From Calonectria ilicicola (taxonomy: Eukaryota; Ascomycota; Sordariomycetes; Hypocreales; Nectriaceae): a stretch of 64,000 nucleotides of DNA. Location of the stretch: NCBI GenBank assembly GCA_020809705.1, contig CP085833.1, positions 496,001-560,000 of the forward strand, written 5' to 3'. The notes under the pieces are model-generated. The model had not been told where the DNA came from and made no database searches. It worked only from the letters and a program-made list of their open reading frames with translations. How positions within the stretch are numbered: the stretch's first letter is position 1; each line of letters starts with the position of its first letter. Positions 24,001-35,419 of this stretch are shown piece by piece. Both the position numbers and the translations under genes were made by a program.

Positions 24001-25697
24001 GGTTCTGATTCCGTCTGTACAGCTTCTTGGACGGCTTTAATGGCAGCCTGAAGATCTTCAATCGCTCCAGTCAATTCAAATCGAAAGCTGAAGCTGGCGG
24101 AGAGATCGCTCAGGTATTGCGGTCATTTCGGGTGATCATGTGACGCCGTTCGCACAGCCTCTTGGCCATGTTCAATGGATTCCTCGAGGTCTACCAAGTC
24201 CCCAATGCTTTTATGCCTGTTGAACAGTAGACGTCCAAGACAATTCACTATTTTAGTGTAGCCTATTTCATTTTTCAATGTCAAATTTAAAACCAGTCTG
24301 GCTGTTCGGATGGCCTCTTCAAGATTTTCCACAGCTCCTGTTCTCTCAAAATTCTCGCCGAGATTGTTTGTAAGGTTTCCGAGCCGCCCTGATAGATTAG
24401 GGTCCTTTTTAGGTGTGATTCTCACAGCTTCACGGGCAGTTTGTATGGCTTCTTCAAGATCTGCGTTTGCCCCATTTCTCGAGTACTTGTCCGTGAGTCT
24501 CGCAGAAAGGTTGCTCAACCGTTCTGCACGCTCTGGGTTTTCTTCTGACATGATGTTGACTTCCTTTTTGATAATAAAGATAAGCATTTCCAGGTCATTT
24601 ATTTCCTTAGTCATCGAATACTTATCGGAAAGAAGCCATTCTAGATTATAAAGTCGGTTGGCCTGTTTGGTATCACCATCCCCGGCTATGTCTATTGCCT
24701 CTTGAAGAGATGTAACAGCCTCATTGAGGTCCTCCATACCTCTCGTCATTGAATATCTCTTTTCAAGAAGGCTACTCAGATTGTCGAGTCGCTCGACTCG
24801 ATTGGAATCGTCTTTCGGGGTTTCGTTTGCAGCTTCTCGAATGACAAGAATGGCTTCATCAAGATGCATCATTTCTCCTGTTCTTGTGTGTTTCGACGAG
24901 AGATGGAGCGCAACATTGTTTAGGAATGCTAGACGCAGCGCTCGCTGTGGGGGATTCGAGTCATCGTTGGGTATCGCATCGACAGCCTCTCGTCCGATCT
25001 GAATGGCCTCTTCTAGGTGGGCCATTTCTCCAGTGTTCGAGAACCGTCGGCCAAGAAAATGACCAAGAGCGATCAGAACATTTATTCGATCTGGGTGGCT
25101 TTCTGGTACGGCATTCTTAGTCATTTGAAGGACACGAATTGCCTCTTCAAGTCCAGACGGCGACTCAGTTTTGGAGTATTTCTCTCCGATATGACGTCCA
25201 AGGCTGTATAAAAGCCCCACACGCTCTGGGTCGTCGGTGGGCAGTGCTTCTACCCCCTCTCGTCCGAATTGAATGGCTTCCTCAAGATGGCTTGATGATC
25301 CTATTCTCTCATACAAAAGCGCCAGAAACAGCTGGAGCTTCCTCAACCGCTTGCCGTGGTCGGCATCGTCTGGCACCATTCGCAAAATTTGTCGCGCTAC
25401 TTGAACAGATGCCTGCAGGTCAGCAGTGGATGCAGTCCTCTGATATTTAGCGTGTAGCCAAGAACCAAGACGCGCAAGGCGTGCCAGTAGGCTGGGGTGA
25501 TATTCTGGGAGCGCTTGTAAAGCTTGATATCCGACTCGAATAGCTTCTTCCAGGTCGCATATGGCCTGAGTCTCATTGTATTTAAGACCCAATCGATTAC
25601 CAAGGTCGTGCAAAAGATCAGCCGGATCGGGATGATCGCTAGGCCATTCACACAACAAGTCTCGTTCAACCTGGATAGGGTATTCGAGTTCATCCAT
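21083..25697 (-). pseudogene. CHAT-domain protein with N-terminal TPR-like repeats, broken
   Basis: The gene reads from ATG 25,697 (MDELEYPI) to 21,083, about 1,530 codons without an evident intron. The N-terminal two thirds is a long run of ~50-residue TPR-like units carrying the phrase DLEEAIxxxREA. The C-terminal third is a CHAT (caspase HetF associated with TPRs) peptidase-like domain with its His (FAGHG, 21,786-21,800) and Cys (SACGT, about 21,655) both retained. The frame is interrupted by TGA at 24,123-24,125, a one-base frameshift near 22,690-22,705 (before LEFLEQGRG), TGA at 21,896-21,898 and TAG at 21,590-21,592. The stops sit where Arg, Arg and Gln are expected, so each is a single C-to-T change. 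CHAT-TPR proteins are caspase-like and, in fungi, are suspected of roles in cell death or self/non-self responses. This copy is probably dead, or expressed only as fragments. Confidence 0.88.
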
Positions 25698-27047
25698 TTT
25701 CGCTGTAACGTGCAGAGAATCAACCCATCACAGAATGCCCCCCCTCACACTCAAGGACCGGGAAATTTGTTTTGTCCCATCGCTTGATTGGGTGCTAATC
25801 CCGCATTGGCGCAGATGTCAAAAAAAAAAGAGAAAAAAGAATAGAATAACAACCGAGTTATCGCAAAAAGATAAGAAGAATAGATTAAATGATTCCTTTT
25901 GCTAGATATTTATTTCCATTTTGAAAACTTGGTACAGACAAATTTGACGAGTGTTGTCACACTGAATAAATATAACGACTATCTGCAATACGCATTAGCG
26001 GAGTGTACATTCCCTTTTGCTTGGTGCAACGGTTATTTGATGTCACACACCGTGGGTAATCTCAGTGGCCCAGCCTGAACAACGCGGTGATAAGACCATC
26101 TAACCGCTATTGGGTCTGCTGCGGCCGGCCCCAAAGGCATCGGGCTGGAATAAGGTTCATCGGACCGCAACGGAGTCAACGGACCGCACAATAGCTATAA
26201 TAGTAGCTATAAGAGACCTAGATAGACCCTTCAATTGAGAGGACAAGAGCTTTTACATGCATCTGGAATCGTAGCTATCTATTGACAAGTGTGTAGGTGA
26301 CAAAAAGACAAAATATGCTCAGCTACGAAAGAGTCCTATTGTCATTTTCTTCACTGGTTTCATATTTCGACAGTCAGACACGAGAAAATATACGAGGCAA
26401 ACTCCAGATTTCTGGAAGCGTGAAAATTTTCTTCTCCAAATAAGGCTTTGGTTGGCAAGGTGGTTGTCACGTTGGGAGAAATATTGGCCAGCTCCTTGGG
26501 AGTTGACTGGATCCACTCGGGACTCGGCACGTCATATATAGGGGAATTAAACTTTGACCATGAAGATCCCTTGCTACTATCTGATACATTTCCAACTCGG
26601 ATGCCCCATAGGTTCCACATTAACCGGAACCTAGATAAGCTCGATGATTTATTCTCCAAGATTGTCCGGCAATCTCTGATAAGCATCATTGAGTTGAGTT
26701 GAATAGCGTGTATTTAATTGACAAACCTCTCTCGATTGGCGAGGGATTCTACTTAAATTAACTAAAATTATACCAGGTATACAAATGCTACGTTAAATAC
26801 CAGCCAGATGAGCGTGTGCTTGTTCCATATGTTCAAATGCTGTAATATGCAGCAATAAAGTTCCATTAATACTAATATATATCCATCTCAATTTCATAGA
26901 CCCACAGAGACAAGTCACTACTGTCAACAGCCGGCTTATTTAAGCCATAGTAACCCCTCCACATATGTTGCAGCATCAAAGCTCCATATTGCAATACATG
27001 AACCAAAGAGAGCTTTCTAGCTCAGCAGCTATTGAGTTAAGAAAATA
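25698..27047. other. Intergenic region, divergent promoters
   Basis: It separates the minus-strand CHAT-TPR pseudogene from the plus-strand sulfotransferase gene. Open frames of 84-109 codons overlap near 26,360-26,700 on both strands, but none shows a known domain. No repeat or RNA gene was seen. Confidence 0.5.
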
Positions 27048-27899
27048 ATGGCCACCAATACGATAGAAGAGCCGGTGGCCAAGGCTACGATTGAAGATGT
27101 TCCTTCAAAGGCAGCCGAGTCCGAACCCGCGCCTACCGCAACCTTGTCTAAGCCGCCTATTCTATGTCTAGGCATGGCTCGTACCGGAACAGCCTCACTT
27201 GGCGAGGCACTGAAAATTCTTGGTGTTGAGAAGGTTCACCATGGCCTCGATGTGGCCCATGGATCTCAATTCGTTCCTCAGTGGAAAGTGCTTGATCGTG
27301 CGGCTGACGCAACCTTCCCATCCCTACCAACATACACAGGCAAGCCATTCACCAGGGAACAATGGGACGAAGTGTTCGGTCCTTACGACGCCGTCACCGA
27401 TATTGCTTCATTCTACGCCACCTCGCTGATTCAAGCCTACCCCGATGCAAAGGTCATTCTCGTGGAGCGCGACATTGAAAAATGGCTTGTGAGCATCGAC
27501 CAAGCTTTCCGACCAGTTTCAAACATCTGGCATCAGCGTTACGTGCGCTTCGTGGAGAAATTGACGGGCGCGTTGGCCGGAACGGTCATTATGAAGATGG
27601 AGATGGGCTGGACGGAGGCGCGCGAGCCAAAGGACATCTTGAAGAACGCGCGCGCGTCCTACGAGAGGCACTACAAGGAAGTCCGGGCAACAGTGCCAAA
27701 GGAGCTTCTGCTGGACTTTCAGTACGCGGATGGCTGGGGGCCGCTGTGCGAATTCCTGGGTAAGGAGATTCCGGATGTTCCTTTCCCGCACGTCAATGAC
27801 GCGGCGGCTTACAAGGAGTACGTGAACATGGTGCGAAAAAGTCAGTTCAAGAACGCAGTGAAGAAGATTTTCCTACCTTGCCTCTCCAAGTCAAGCTAG
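27048..27899 (+). CDS. Sulfotransferase-family (Sulfotransfer_4-like) protein
   Basis: An intronless gene of 283 residues from ATG 27,048 in context AAATAATGG. After a disordered N-terminus of about 40 residues comes a P-loop-like 5'-phosphosulfate loop (LGMARTGTASL, about residues 43-53). A 3'-phosphate motif (VERDIEKWLVS, about residues 138-148) follows. These are the two PAPS-binding signatures of sulfotransferases. Fungal members of this P-loop family are numerous and often of unknown substrate; some are annotated as NAD-dependent epimerases by error. The protein ends with a hydrophobic-basic tail. It is followed by a long T-run (27,902 onward) that may mark the 3' end. It stands alone between the broken CHAT gene and the P450, so a role in the nearby DMATS group is possible but unproven. 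Confidence 0.85.
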   Translation: MATNTIEEPVAKATIEDVPSKAAESEPAPTATLSKPPILCLGMARTGTASLGEALKILGVEKVHHGLDVAHGSQFVPQWKVLDRAADATFPSLPTYTGKPFTREQWDEVFGPYDAVTDIASFYATSLIQAYPDAKVILVERDIEKWLVSIDQAFRPVSNIWHQRYVRFVEKLTGALAGTVIMKMEMGWTEAREPKDILKNARASYERHYKEVRATVPKELLLDFQYADGWGPLCEFLGKEIPDVPFPHVNDAAAYKEYVNMVRKSQFKNAVKKIFLPCLSKSS

Positions 27900-30021
27900 A
27901 CCTTTTTTTTTTTTTTCCTTTTCTTGTATTATTTTTGCATCATGAATATGAGCGAATACCAGGCGCCTTTTATCCTCAGAGAAGTTCAGCTTTTCCGTGA
28001 GCCGGCATCCAGGAATACAGCATATCTATTTGTCACTGCATCAATTTTGAAGGGTCTTTGATATCATTTATTTCGTTGTCTCAAAACATTGAATAGTGAG
28101 TGCATGTAATAGCTCTAAGAGATATCCATAATACACTGTGTACTAAGTTCTAACACTAGTTAGTAACAAATGCACACACAGATATATCTAGGTACTTTTT
28201 ACATGTGTTATCTCATTGAAAGACAGTCTGTCAGATGAAATTTAGCCTCTCTTTTTCCGTTCTGTGTGTGCGTGGGGGGGCCTTCTTGGCCAAGACAATC
28301 CCAGATACCTTGAACCAACTTCTACAGACTGCAGAGTCGATCATTCTCTGCTGCGCCAGTATCTGCATTGCATAAATCTTCTCGAAAATACAATACGAAA
28401 TGACCAATCCGGGAAGAATTTTCGCTGATTAACTGGGGAAAGGTCGCGACGATGATTCCTGCAGCCAATTGCCCGATGCCTCATTCGACTGGTGCCGCTC
28501 TTCCGAGACACTTACTCAAAAAAATACTAGGTAGTACTACTCTTTAGGCTTTCCGACAACCTGCATGGACAAGATAACATAAAAGAACAACCGGAACATC
28601 GGCGTCCACGGGAGCACCGAGACCCATTGTCGGGGGTGTCAAAGACAAGCTTTTTAGCGGGGACCCATCTTGGGGTAAACTGGGGCGTCTTTATCAGTAC
28701 AGAAAATCAGTAATGGGGCAAAGATCCACAGGGTCGTGTATTTTAGCCATTCCTTTGGCGCGGATGCTAAATGACTCGGGATGCAAGCGTGGCAGTGCTC
28801 GCGACGTGCGGCGTGTTTGGCATCTCTTGACCGCTAGGCGCAGCTTTCTACATTCATATCGTGATCGTCAAACCCACGGAAGCCTTGGCATACGTTGTTA
28901 CTACCGTAGGTAGTTACAATCTCTGCTTCACTTTACTGGGGTGGTCGGCCCCTCGGCATTGGCTCCCCACAATTGACCCCGACAACCCGGAAAAGTTCCA
29001 GGGTTTGCGGGCGCAAGCTCGTCCCAACACGTAATAAAACCGAAGGGTGACAAAAAAAGACTTTTTAAGATACGATATTGTACCTATTGTGGCAAGTCTA
29101 GCCCTGTAGGTGCCATGGGTTGAGAATTGCCCTTTCAAACTAGACCCAAGAAATGGAGGATCGTCAGCGGCCTCAGTCTCACAGAAAGATGCTTGTATCG
29201 ATGGTTAAGAAAGTTAAGGCACAGAGCAAGTAACATCATAGGCTACTCGCTACTAGGGGGAGATTAACTTCACGGACGTCGCTGAAACTAGGGCATTCGG
29301 CCCCAACAGTTATGTTACGATTATAGCTACAATGATCCTAACAGAGCCCGATTTCTACAAAGATACGGCGCCAGAAAGCCCATGATTCTTTTACTTGAAA
29401 GCGCTGGAGATAATGACAGTCTCTGTTTCACCTTCACCGGCCCGACTGTTCACATAGATTGACGTTACTATTTGGTGTGGGGTCTTTACCCGGCCAGTAG
29501 TCGGTTATGAGATCATCAAGATGGTTATCCGGCATTTCCAATCAGGGAATCTCAAAGCGTTTTAGAAATTCGGAAGCATTGGTCACACGCCAAGGTAAAT
29601 GCTTAACTCCGATGCAAAGTGATTGTCCAGTCGGCCTATGTTGGCGAAGACCCTTCTAGCCCCTGGAGAAAAGAAAGTCAATTGAAGCAAACTGCCACCA
29701 TACCTAATTCTTCTCTTATTAATAAAAGATAATGTCAATGTGAGAATGAAACTGGCTTTGTGGGTCTAGCCGCGTAACGTATGGCCGCCACCTTGCTGGT
29801 CTTCGCATCAAACCCGGCAGACAGGTCCACAGATAAGGATTACCTCATATTTTGGGGCAACGGTATTTCATGATCCGGGTCTAACGAACAAAAATTTCCC
29901 TACCATTGGTAAATTGGGCCTCTCAAATACCAGGATGGTAGAAGCACAGCATTTAGGGATGTACAATTAGTCAAAGTGAGTTATTTTTAATTAGCCGCCA
30001 ATCAGCAACTTTATAAATTAA
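27900..30021. other. Intergenic region, 2.1 kb
   Basis: Downstream sequence of the sulfotransferase and of the minus-strand P450, so the region is convergent. I found no conserved domain. A weakly protein-like open patch around 29,300-29,480 is not long enough to assign. No repeat or RNA gene was seen. Confidence 0.5.
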
Positions 30022-31695
30022 CTAGTCTCTAGATTTACATGAGAGAATAACGTTCATTGGGTCTTTTTCCCATGCAGTATAGGACTTTTGTTTTGTGGGC
30101 CATCCCTGGCTGGTCGGGTCTAGTTTCATGTCAAAGTTCCAGATCATACGAGATAAAATGGTTTTGATCTCGGCATAAGCAAGGCTGTTTGTGATTAGCA
30201 AAATCCATGCTTGCGGTACACGTTGCTTACTTTTTACCAAGGCAATTGCGCGGGCCGTATGAGAACGGCTGGCAAGCAGCCCTGTTGTCGTTTTCGTAGC
30301 GTGGGTCTCCAAGCCATCGTTCAGGGATGAAGGACTCAGGATCGGTAAAGTTGGCGCTCGAGAGGTTGGTTGCCAATTGATGCACTCCAACCGTATAGCC
30401 CCCAGGGACGAATTTGTCACAGACCACTCTTCCCCCATCGGGCACTCTTCGGGGGAAAATTGAAGGCGCAGCAGGGCACAGTCGTAGGGCCTCTTGCATG
30501 ACAGCATGGAGGTAGGGCAATTCAGCAGTGCTTTGAATGGTAATTTCATCTTCACTGTTGAAGCGATCTTCGATTTCCTTGTTTAGCTTTGCGAGTAACT
30601 CGGGATGTTCCGTGAGATAGTAGGATGCAGCCACAAGTGTTGTTGCAGAGGTCTCACTTCCAGCAATGATGAGGATTTGCGCGCAGACATACGTCTCCTC
30701 CACTGACATGGCCTTTTCTCCCTCAACCTTGAGAATGTATGACACTATAAAAGTAAGCACGTCCCTTGAATTGAATTTTGGGTGTCACGTACAAAAGTCA
30801 GGTCGATCTTCTGTGTCTCCAAGTCTCTTGTTCACTTGATCAACGCTGTACAGCCAATGATCCAGTCTGACCTTTTGCAAGTGCTTTGGAATAGCTATTA
30901 GCGCTGCAATTAGTGAAAAGGGTCGGTAGAGTCGACGCGCAGCACGTAGATATACGCTATCGCGGAATACTTGTGGTACTACATCAAGCCACCAGTGTGC
31001 TGCGCCATCACGAAGGCAGTAAAATGGCTGACCAAAGCCTAGATCACTGATGATGTCGAAGGTGACAAACGTATACCAGTCTACCAGATTGACAGACGCA
31101 GTCTTGGGGTTTTCAGCTAGACCACGTAGTCTCTGTATCATAAGCTCCTCATAGCCTTTGATGATGCCCTCTTGAGATCGCAAGGCCTTTTCTGAGAAGG
31201 CTGGACTGTGAAGCCGGCGCATTCTCTTGTGCCCTGCGTCATCAGCATCAAGGATGTTTGGAATGCCATTGAGACTCTTGTTCCAATACTGGGGGTCCTT
31301 TTCAAAGTTGCCTAAGCCATTCTTTTGTGGTTGACCTGTTAAACTTAGCTTAAATGTATATACTGACGATGCAAGTCCAAGGACGTACCGTAGATGGCAG
31401 GCCAAGCTTGACCATCCGCGTAGGATAGCTCATCTGGAGCGATGCGTACCACAGGGCCGTACTTTTCATGCCATTTCTTGACTTCCCAGGCTCCAAGACC
31501 TTTTACGTCGTAATAGGCATGGTAAAGTCTTGTTGCTCGGGCAAGAAAAGGACCGGGGTAGCTGCTCAATGGATGAAGGTATAGATTGTAAAGGCACTTC
31601 GTAAAGAGCCAAAGTAGTGACGTGTTGAGCAGCACCAGTGACCCGTAGGCCAATGTCTGCCATAAGCTTTGGGACCCTATGACTATGCTTAACAT
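30022..31695 (-). CDS. Cytochrome P450 monooxygenase
   Basis: Four exons on the minus strand: 31,389-31,695, 30,793-31,335, 30,231-30,744 and 30,022-30,184. They join in frame to 508 residues, with introns of 53, 48 and 46 nt that all have GT-AG ends. An N-terminal membrane anchor (about residues 12-38) is followed by the proline-rich YPGP hinge. The I-helix carries AGSETSA, the K-helix has EALR, the PERW motif is present, and the heme loop is FSYGPRNCLGK with ligand Cys451. All key residues are intact. The overall style is that of the large fungal group including isotrichodermin C-15 hydroxylase-like enzymes of secondary metabolism. It would sit on the ER membrane and need an NADPH-P450 reductase. 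It is transcribed divergently from the DMATS prenyltransferase across 0.66 kb, which suggests co-regulation and oxidation of a prenylated intermediate. Substrate is unknown. Confidence 0.93.
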
Positions 31696-32357
31696 TGTTT
31701 CAGAATATCAATTACCACACTTCTGAGACGATTGGCTTCTTTCCAACGGGGGTGATTGGGGAGGACCAGGTCACGCGTCAAGTGTCAAGAGTCGTCGCTC
31801 GGAAAATTTCGGCTATCTGTCCTTTTTAAATCAAGAAAGTAAATTAGCCTATGTGGTTGTTCATATTAGCAAGCGTGAAAATTGTACGTCATGGTCGGTT
31901 CGGCCCAACCAGCTTGAAACGGCCGCGGAGGCGGCGACAAGACTAGGCTCATCTTTTGGCGTAAGTCATTTCTTCCTTTCAAAAAGTACGGTGTGCCAGC
32001 GTGTAGTTTCCTTATCCATAAAATGGGTACGTGAATTAAGTTCCGGCTCCCCATGTTCTGCTTGGCTGCGCTGCGACACGATAAGCATCCACCCATGAGA
32101 GTTCCGAGCTTCCACTTATCAGAGTTCCGGCGCTAAACGAAGAGCCGGTTAGCCGTATAACATGTTGCAACGGTGTATGCGTATCATTCAATTGTTTAGT
32201 TAGCCGAATTGGCGATAAAGCCCGACGTCTTATTAATATGATAACACCTGGTGGTGAGTTAATGGTCGATCCCAATGGTACGAGTACTGCACAAAAGGCT
32301 GCTTCTCCGGTTTTTTTCTTCGTTCCATCGCCAAATTTTGTGTATACCTTGTTCAAT
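31696..32357. promoter_or_regulatory. Shared bidirectional promoter region of P450 and DMATS genes
   Basis: 662 bp between two divergent start codons. A cluster of CGG/CCG triplets at about 31,896-31,936 (CGGTTCGGCC and CGGCCGCGGAGGCGG) is the kind of sequence bound by Zn2Cys6 regulators, two of which lie upstream in the window. Whether they act here is inference. An in-frame ATG at 32,238 upstream of the DMATS start is probably in the leader. Confidence 0.5.
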
Positions 32358-33786
32358 ATGGCTACCGTACAAACTGAATTACTGGGAACCACAACTTCAT
32401 CTATTCTTAAATCCGATATCCATTCACGCCAAACGGAAATTGCCCAAGAGCAGCCATGGAACTTTATGAGCAAGACACTCCATCACCGGTCCGCCGATGC
32501 TCAGTTCTGGTGGAATAGAACCGGCCGCACCTTTGCCAAACTACTTGAGAGGGCTGGCTACACCCCAACCGAACAATATCGTGAGCTGAACTTCTTTGCT
32601 CTATTCGTTGCCCCAGAACTAGGACCGGCTCCGGATGAGAACGGCTATCCAGTGAGATGGCGTAGCTGTGCCACCGCAGACCTAACCCCTATGGACTTTA
32701 GCTGGGAGTGGCGGCCTGGCAATAAAGGCACTGTTCGTTATGCTTTTGAGCCTATTGGTCCTCTTGCTGGTACTTCCGAGGACCCCCTCAATAAATTTGC
32801 TACTGATCAATGGATTGCAAAATTGGATAGACACCAATTGGTACCAAATTTACACTTGGAATGGTATGAGCACTTTAAGAAGCATATCCTTCCTTATGAT
32901 GAGGAAATACGTACAGAGATTGCAAAGGACTTTATCGAAGAAACAACACCCAATGCTGGCACATTTGTGGCCTACGATATCGAGCCTGCAGGACCGGTTG
33001 TAAAGGTCTATCTATACCCTGGAGTAAAGGCAGAGCAGCTTGGCATCTCAAACCTAGAACTAGTAGACCGAGCTATTCGTAGTCTACCGCCCAGTCAGTA
33101 TGAGTCTCTCAAGGTTGAACCGTTGTTAGATTTCCTAAAGGAGGGCACCGACAAGTATGGCTTCGAGACCGGTATCGTTGGCATCGATTGCATTGCTCCC
33201 GAATCGGCACGGATCAAAATCTACGTCCGAGCTCCTCATACTTCTATTGAATACCTCATGGATTCACTTACTCTCGGGGGCAGACTAGCGCTCACAGAAA
33301 GCCAAGCACTAGAGGACCTCAAGGACTTTTGGAATATAGTCCTTGCTGATGCACCAGACGTCTTGCCCAAAGATGCTCCTGGTCGCGCGAGCCCCGGCTT
33401 CTACTACACTGTTAGTCAGGGGAAGGAGGTTTCACCCAAGGTCTACCTCTCTCCCATCCATTTTTGTAAGAGCGACAATGAACTCCTTGGGAGATTACGC
33501 AAATACTTTAGCACTCGCCGCTCAGACTCCATGATGGATAGCTATGAGAAAGCGATGCAGGAGATTTTGTAAGTTATTCGACCCCCAAGTGAACTTGAGT
33601 ACACAACTAATATTTTTTATGCCACGCACTAGTGACCCTAAGCGCCTGGATGACCGTTGTGAGATTCACTACTACATTGGCTGTGCTTTGCACAAGAACA
33701 AGCTTCGGGTGGTTACGTATATCAGCCCACAAACTTTTGACTATGAGCAGGAGGCTATCCGTGCTCACAGGGCTGTTCAGGAATGA
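32358..33786 (+). CDS. DMATS-type aromatic prenyltransferase
   Basis: Two exons, 32,358-33,568 and 33,633-33,786, separated by a 64-nt GT-AG intron, encode 454 residues. I chose ATG 32,358 (MATVQTE) because it gives the usual family length. An upstream in-frame ATG at 32,238 would add 40 residues of no similarity. The protein shows the features of the ABBA-fold dimethylallyl tryptophan synthase family: WNFMSKTL with FWWNRTG near the N-terminus, the ELNFFALF strand, the conserved Arg/Lys strands (VKVYLYPG, ARIKIYVR) that bind the prenyl diphosphate, and a C-terminal RCEIHYYIG strand encoded by exon 2. Members attach a dimethylallyl or longer prenyl group to tryptophan, other indoles or tyrosine, in the cytosol. 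The frame is intact. The P450 next door is the likely partner. The exact acceptor and position of prenylation cannot be read from sequence. Confidence 0.94.
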
Positions 33787-35419
33787 TTGAAGCGGAAATA
33801 TTAAGAAAGACAATATAACCATGTCACATAACTCGCCAGCAGTATTGTTAGGATACGTATTGGCTATGCATGAAATTGTATCATACGAAGCAGCCTAGAT
33901 TTACTTGTACACATATTTGCGCGCATTACCAGTATTTGATCAATCTCTTGTCGATTATTATGATCAATCGTAGGGAACGAGGAATATTAATAGTTATGTC
34001 TGGTGAAAAACAAGCGAGAGTTAGATCAGGACTTCCCCAAAAGTCGGGCCACAAAGGCGGCAAATACAACTCTATGCGACATGAGCTTGATACCTCATAA
34101 AGTTTTAGTGGCATCCAAACAAATATTAGAACGTCAAGAAGGCATATACTCGTAGTCCAATCTAGAATCTTCTTATGAATGTGCCATACTATTGTCGCTC
34201 TGGTACTTACCAGAATATATACATAATTGGAGGAATTTATCACTACTACAAATGAATATAAGTTAGCTAGCTTAAAAACAAGGCATAAGTCAATATTAAT
34301 CTACCTCCCTATACCTAAGCATTATTATAAAATTCCACCTACCTATAGATCAATCCCGCTTCTAACAACGTATAGGATCTAGAATATCAACCAACTGTAG
34401 CTAAGTGCTGGCGTATTTTTTGGAGATTTTGGGCTTTCTCACTATCAATATACAATCATTGTTGTTGCAAATTCCTTACAGTGTGTAGCCATTTCGTCAA
34501 GAAAGGTCCTAAAGTAGTCAGCTCATAGTCCTGGTTGCTGAGACGATGAAGAAAATAGCGTACCACAAGTCCAACCTCCAACGGCGTGTTCAACCTAGTC
34601 AAATCTCTTGGCGCCATTTTCAATTTGCGACCACATTTTCTGGCCTCGTGCGGCCTTTGTCCGGTGCGCCACCGCTTCCCACTGTTTCTCTTCCTTATGT
34701 CCAACTGTCTTAAATTGGTAGGTATTTCCACATTTACTTCCGTAAATTTTCATTTCCGAAAATAAATATGCGATTAAAAGCTCTCATTTACAGTGCTCTC
34801 AGGTCGATCGGAACCCTGGCCCAGACCGTTTTCGCGTTCAATCGCTCGCTCTATTGGTCAACATGCAATGCACTGCAAGACCCCTCGGTTCAACTAAACA
34901 GACCATGTTGGTCTTTTATTAATCTTTAACGATTAAACAGATATATTATTAATGAATTTTTTCTCCTCATAAAAACACACTAATTGTGTAATCTTGTTGG
35001 TAATTTCTGCGTTTACGAGCGACATTAGCTTGCATGGGTTATTGCAGCCCATAGTAAAATCCTCTCATATCAACAAGGAAATGCATAGAATATAAACTGG
35101 ATGGCTTCTCTTATTCAAGCTTTCTAATTTTTAATATCGGGTGCTGCTATTCTGTCTTATCGGGCCTCTCCTAAATGAGGCATTACCCGATCACGACATT
35201 GCAAGGGTCCACTTACGTGCTCGCATCATCGCGCGTCGTTTCAAACGGCAAAATAACTTGACTGGACTGTAGCATCGATTTTCTCCAACTGAAAACTATA
35301 TTTCCTACTTCCGTGTATTGGTCTGAATTGTAGCTCAAAATTTACTGACCAATCATATTTGTTCTTTTCGTCGACATAGGCATTAACAGCGAGTAAGAAA
35401 AAAAAGGAAAAAGAACACA
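33787..35419. other. Intergenic region, 1.6 kb
   Basis: Contains the 3' end of the DMATS gene and the promoter of the alkylsulfatase gene. A 91-codon frame on the minus strand (34,456-34,731) has no recognisable domain. No repeat or RNA gene was found. Confidence 0.5.

Noticed and set aside
26360..26702. Overlapping 84- and 109-codon frames on opposite strands
   Set aside because: Neither shows a domain, signal peptide or good start context; probably chance.
29300..29480. Weak protein-like patch in the intergenic region after the sulfotransferase
   Set aside because: Too short, with stops on both sides and no motif that I can name.
32036..32473. 145-codon frame on the minus strand between P450 and DMATS
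   Set aside because: Covers the promoter and the start of the DMATS gene in antisense; no domain.
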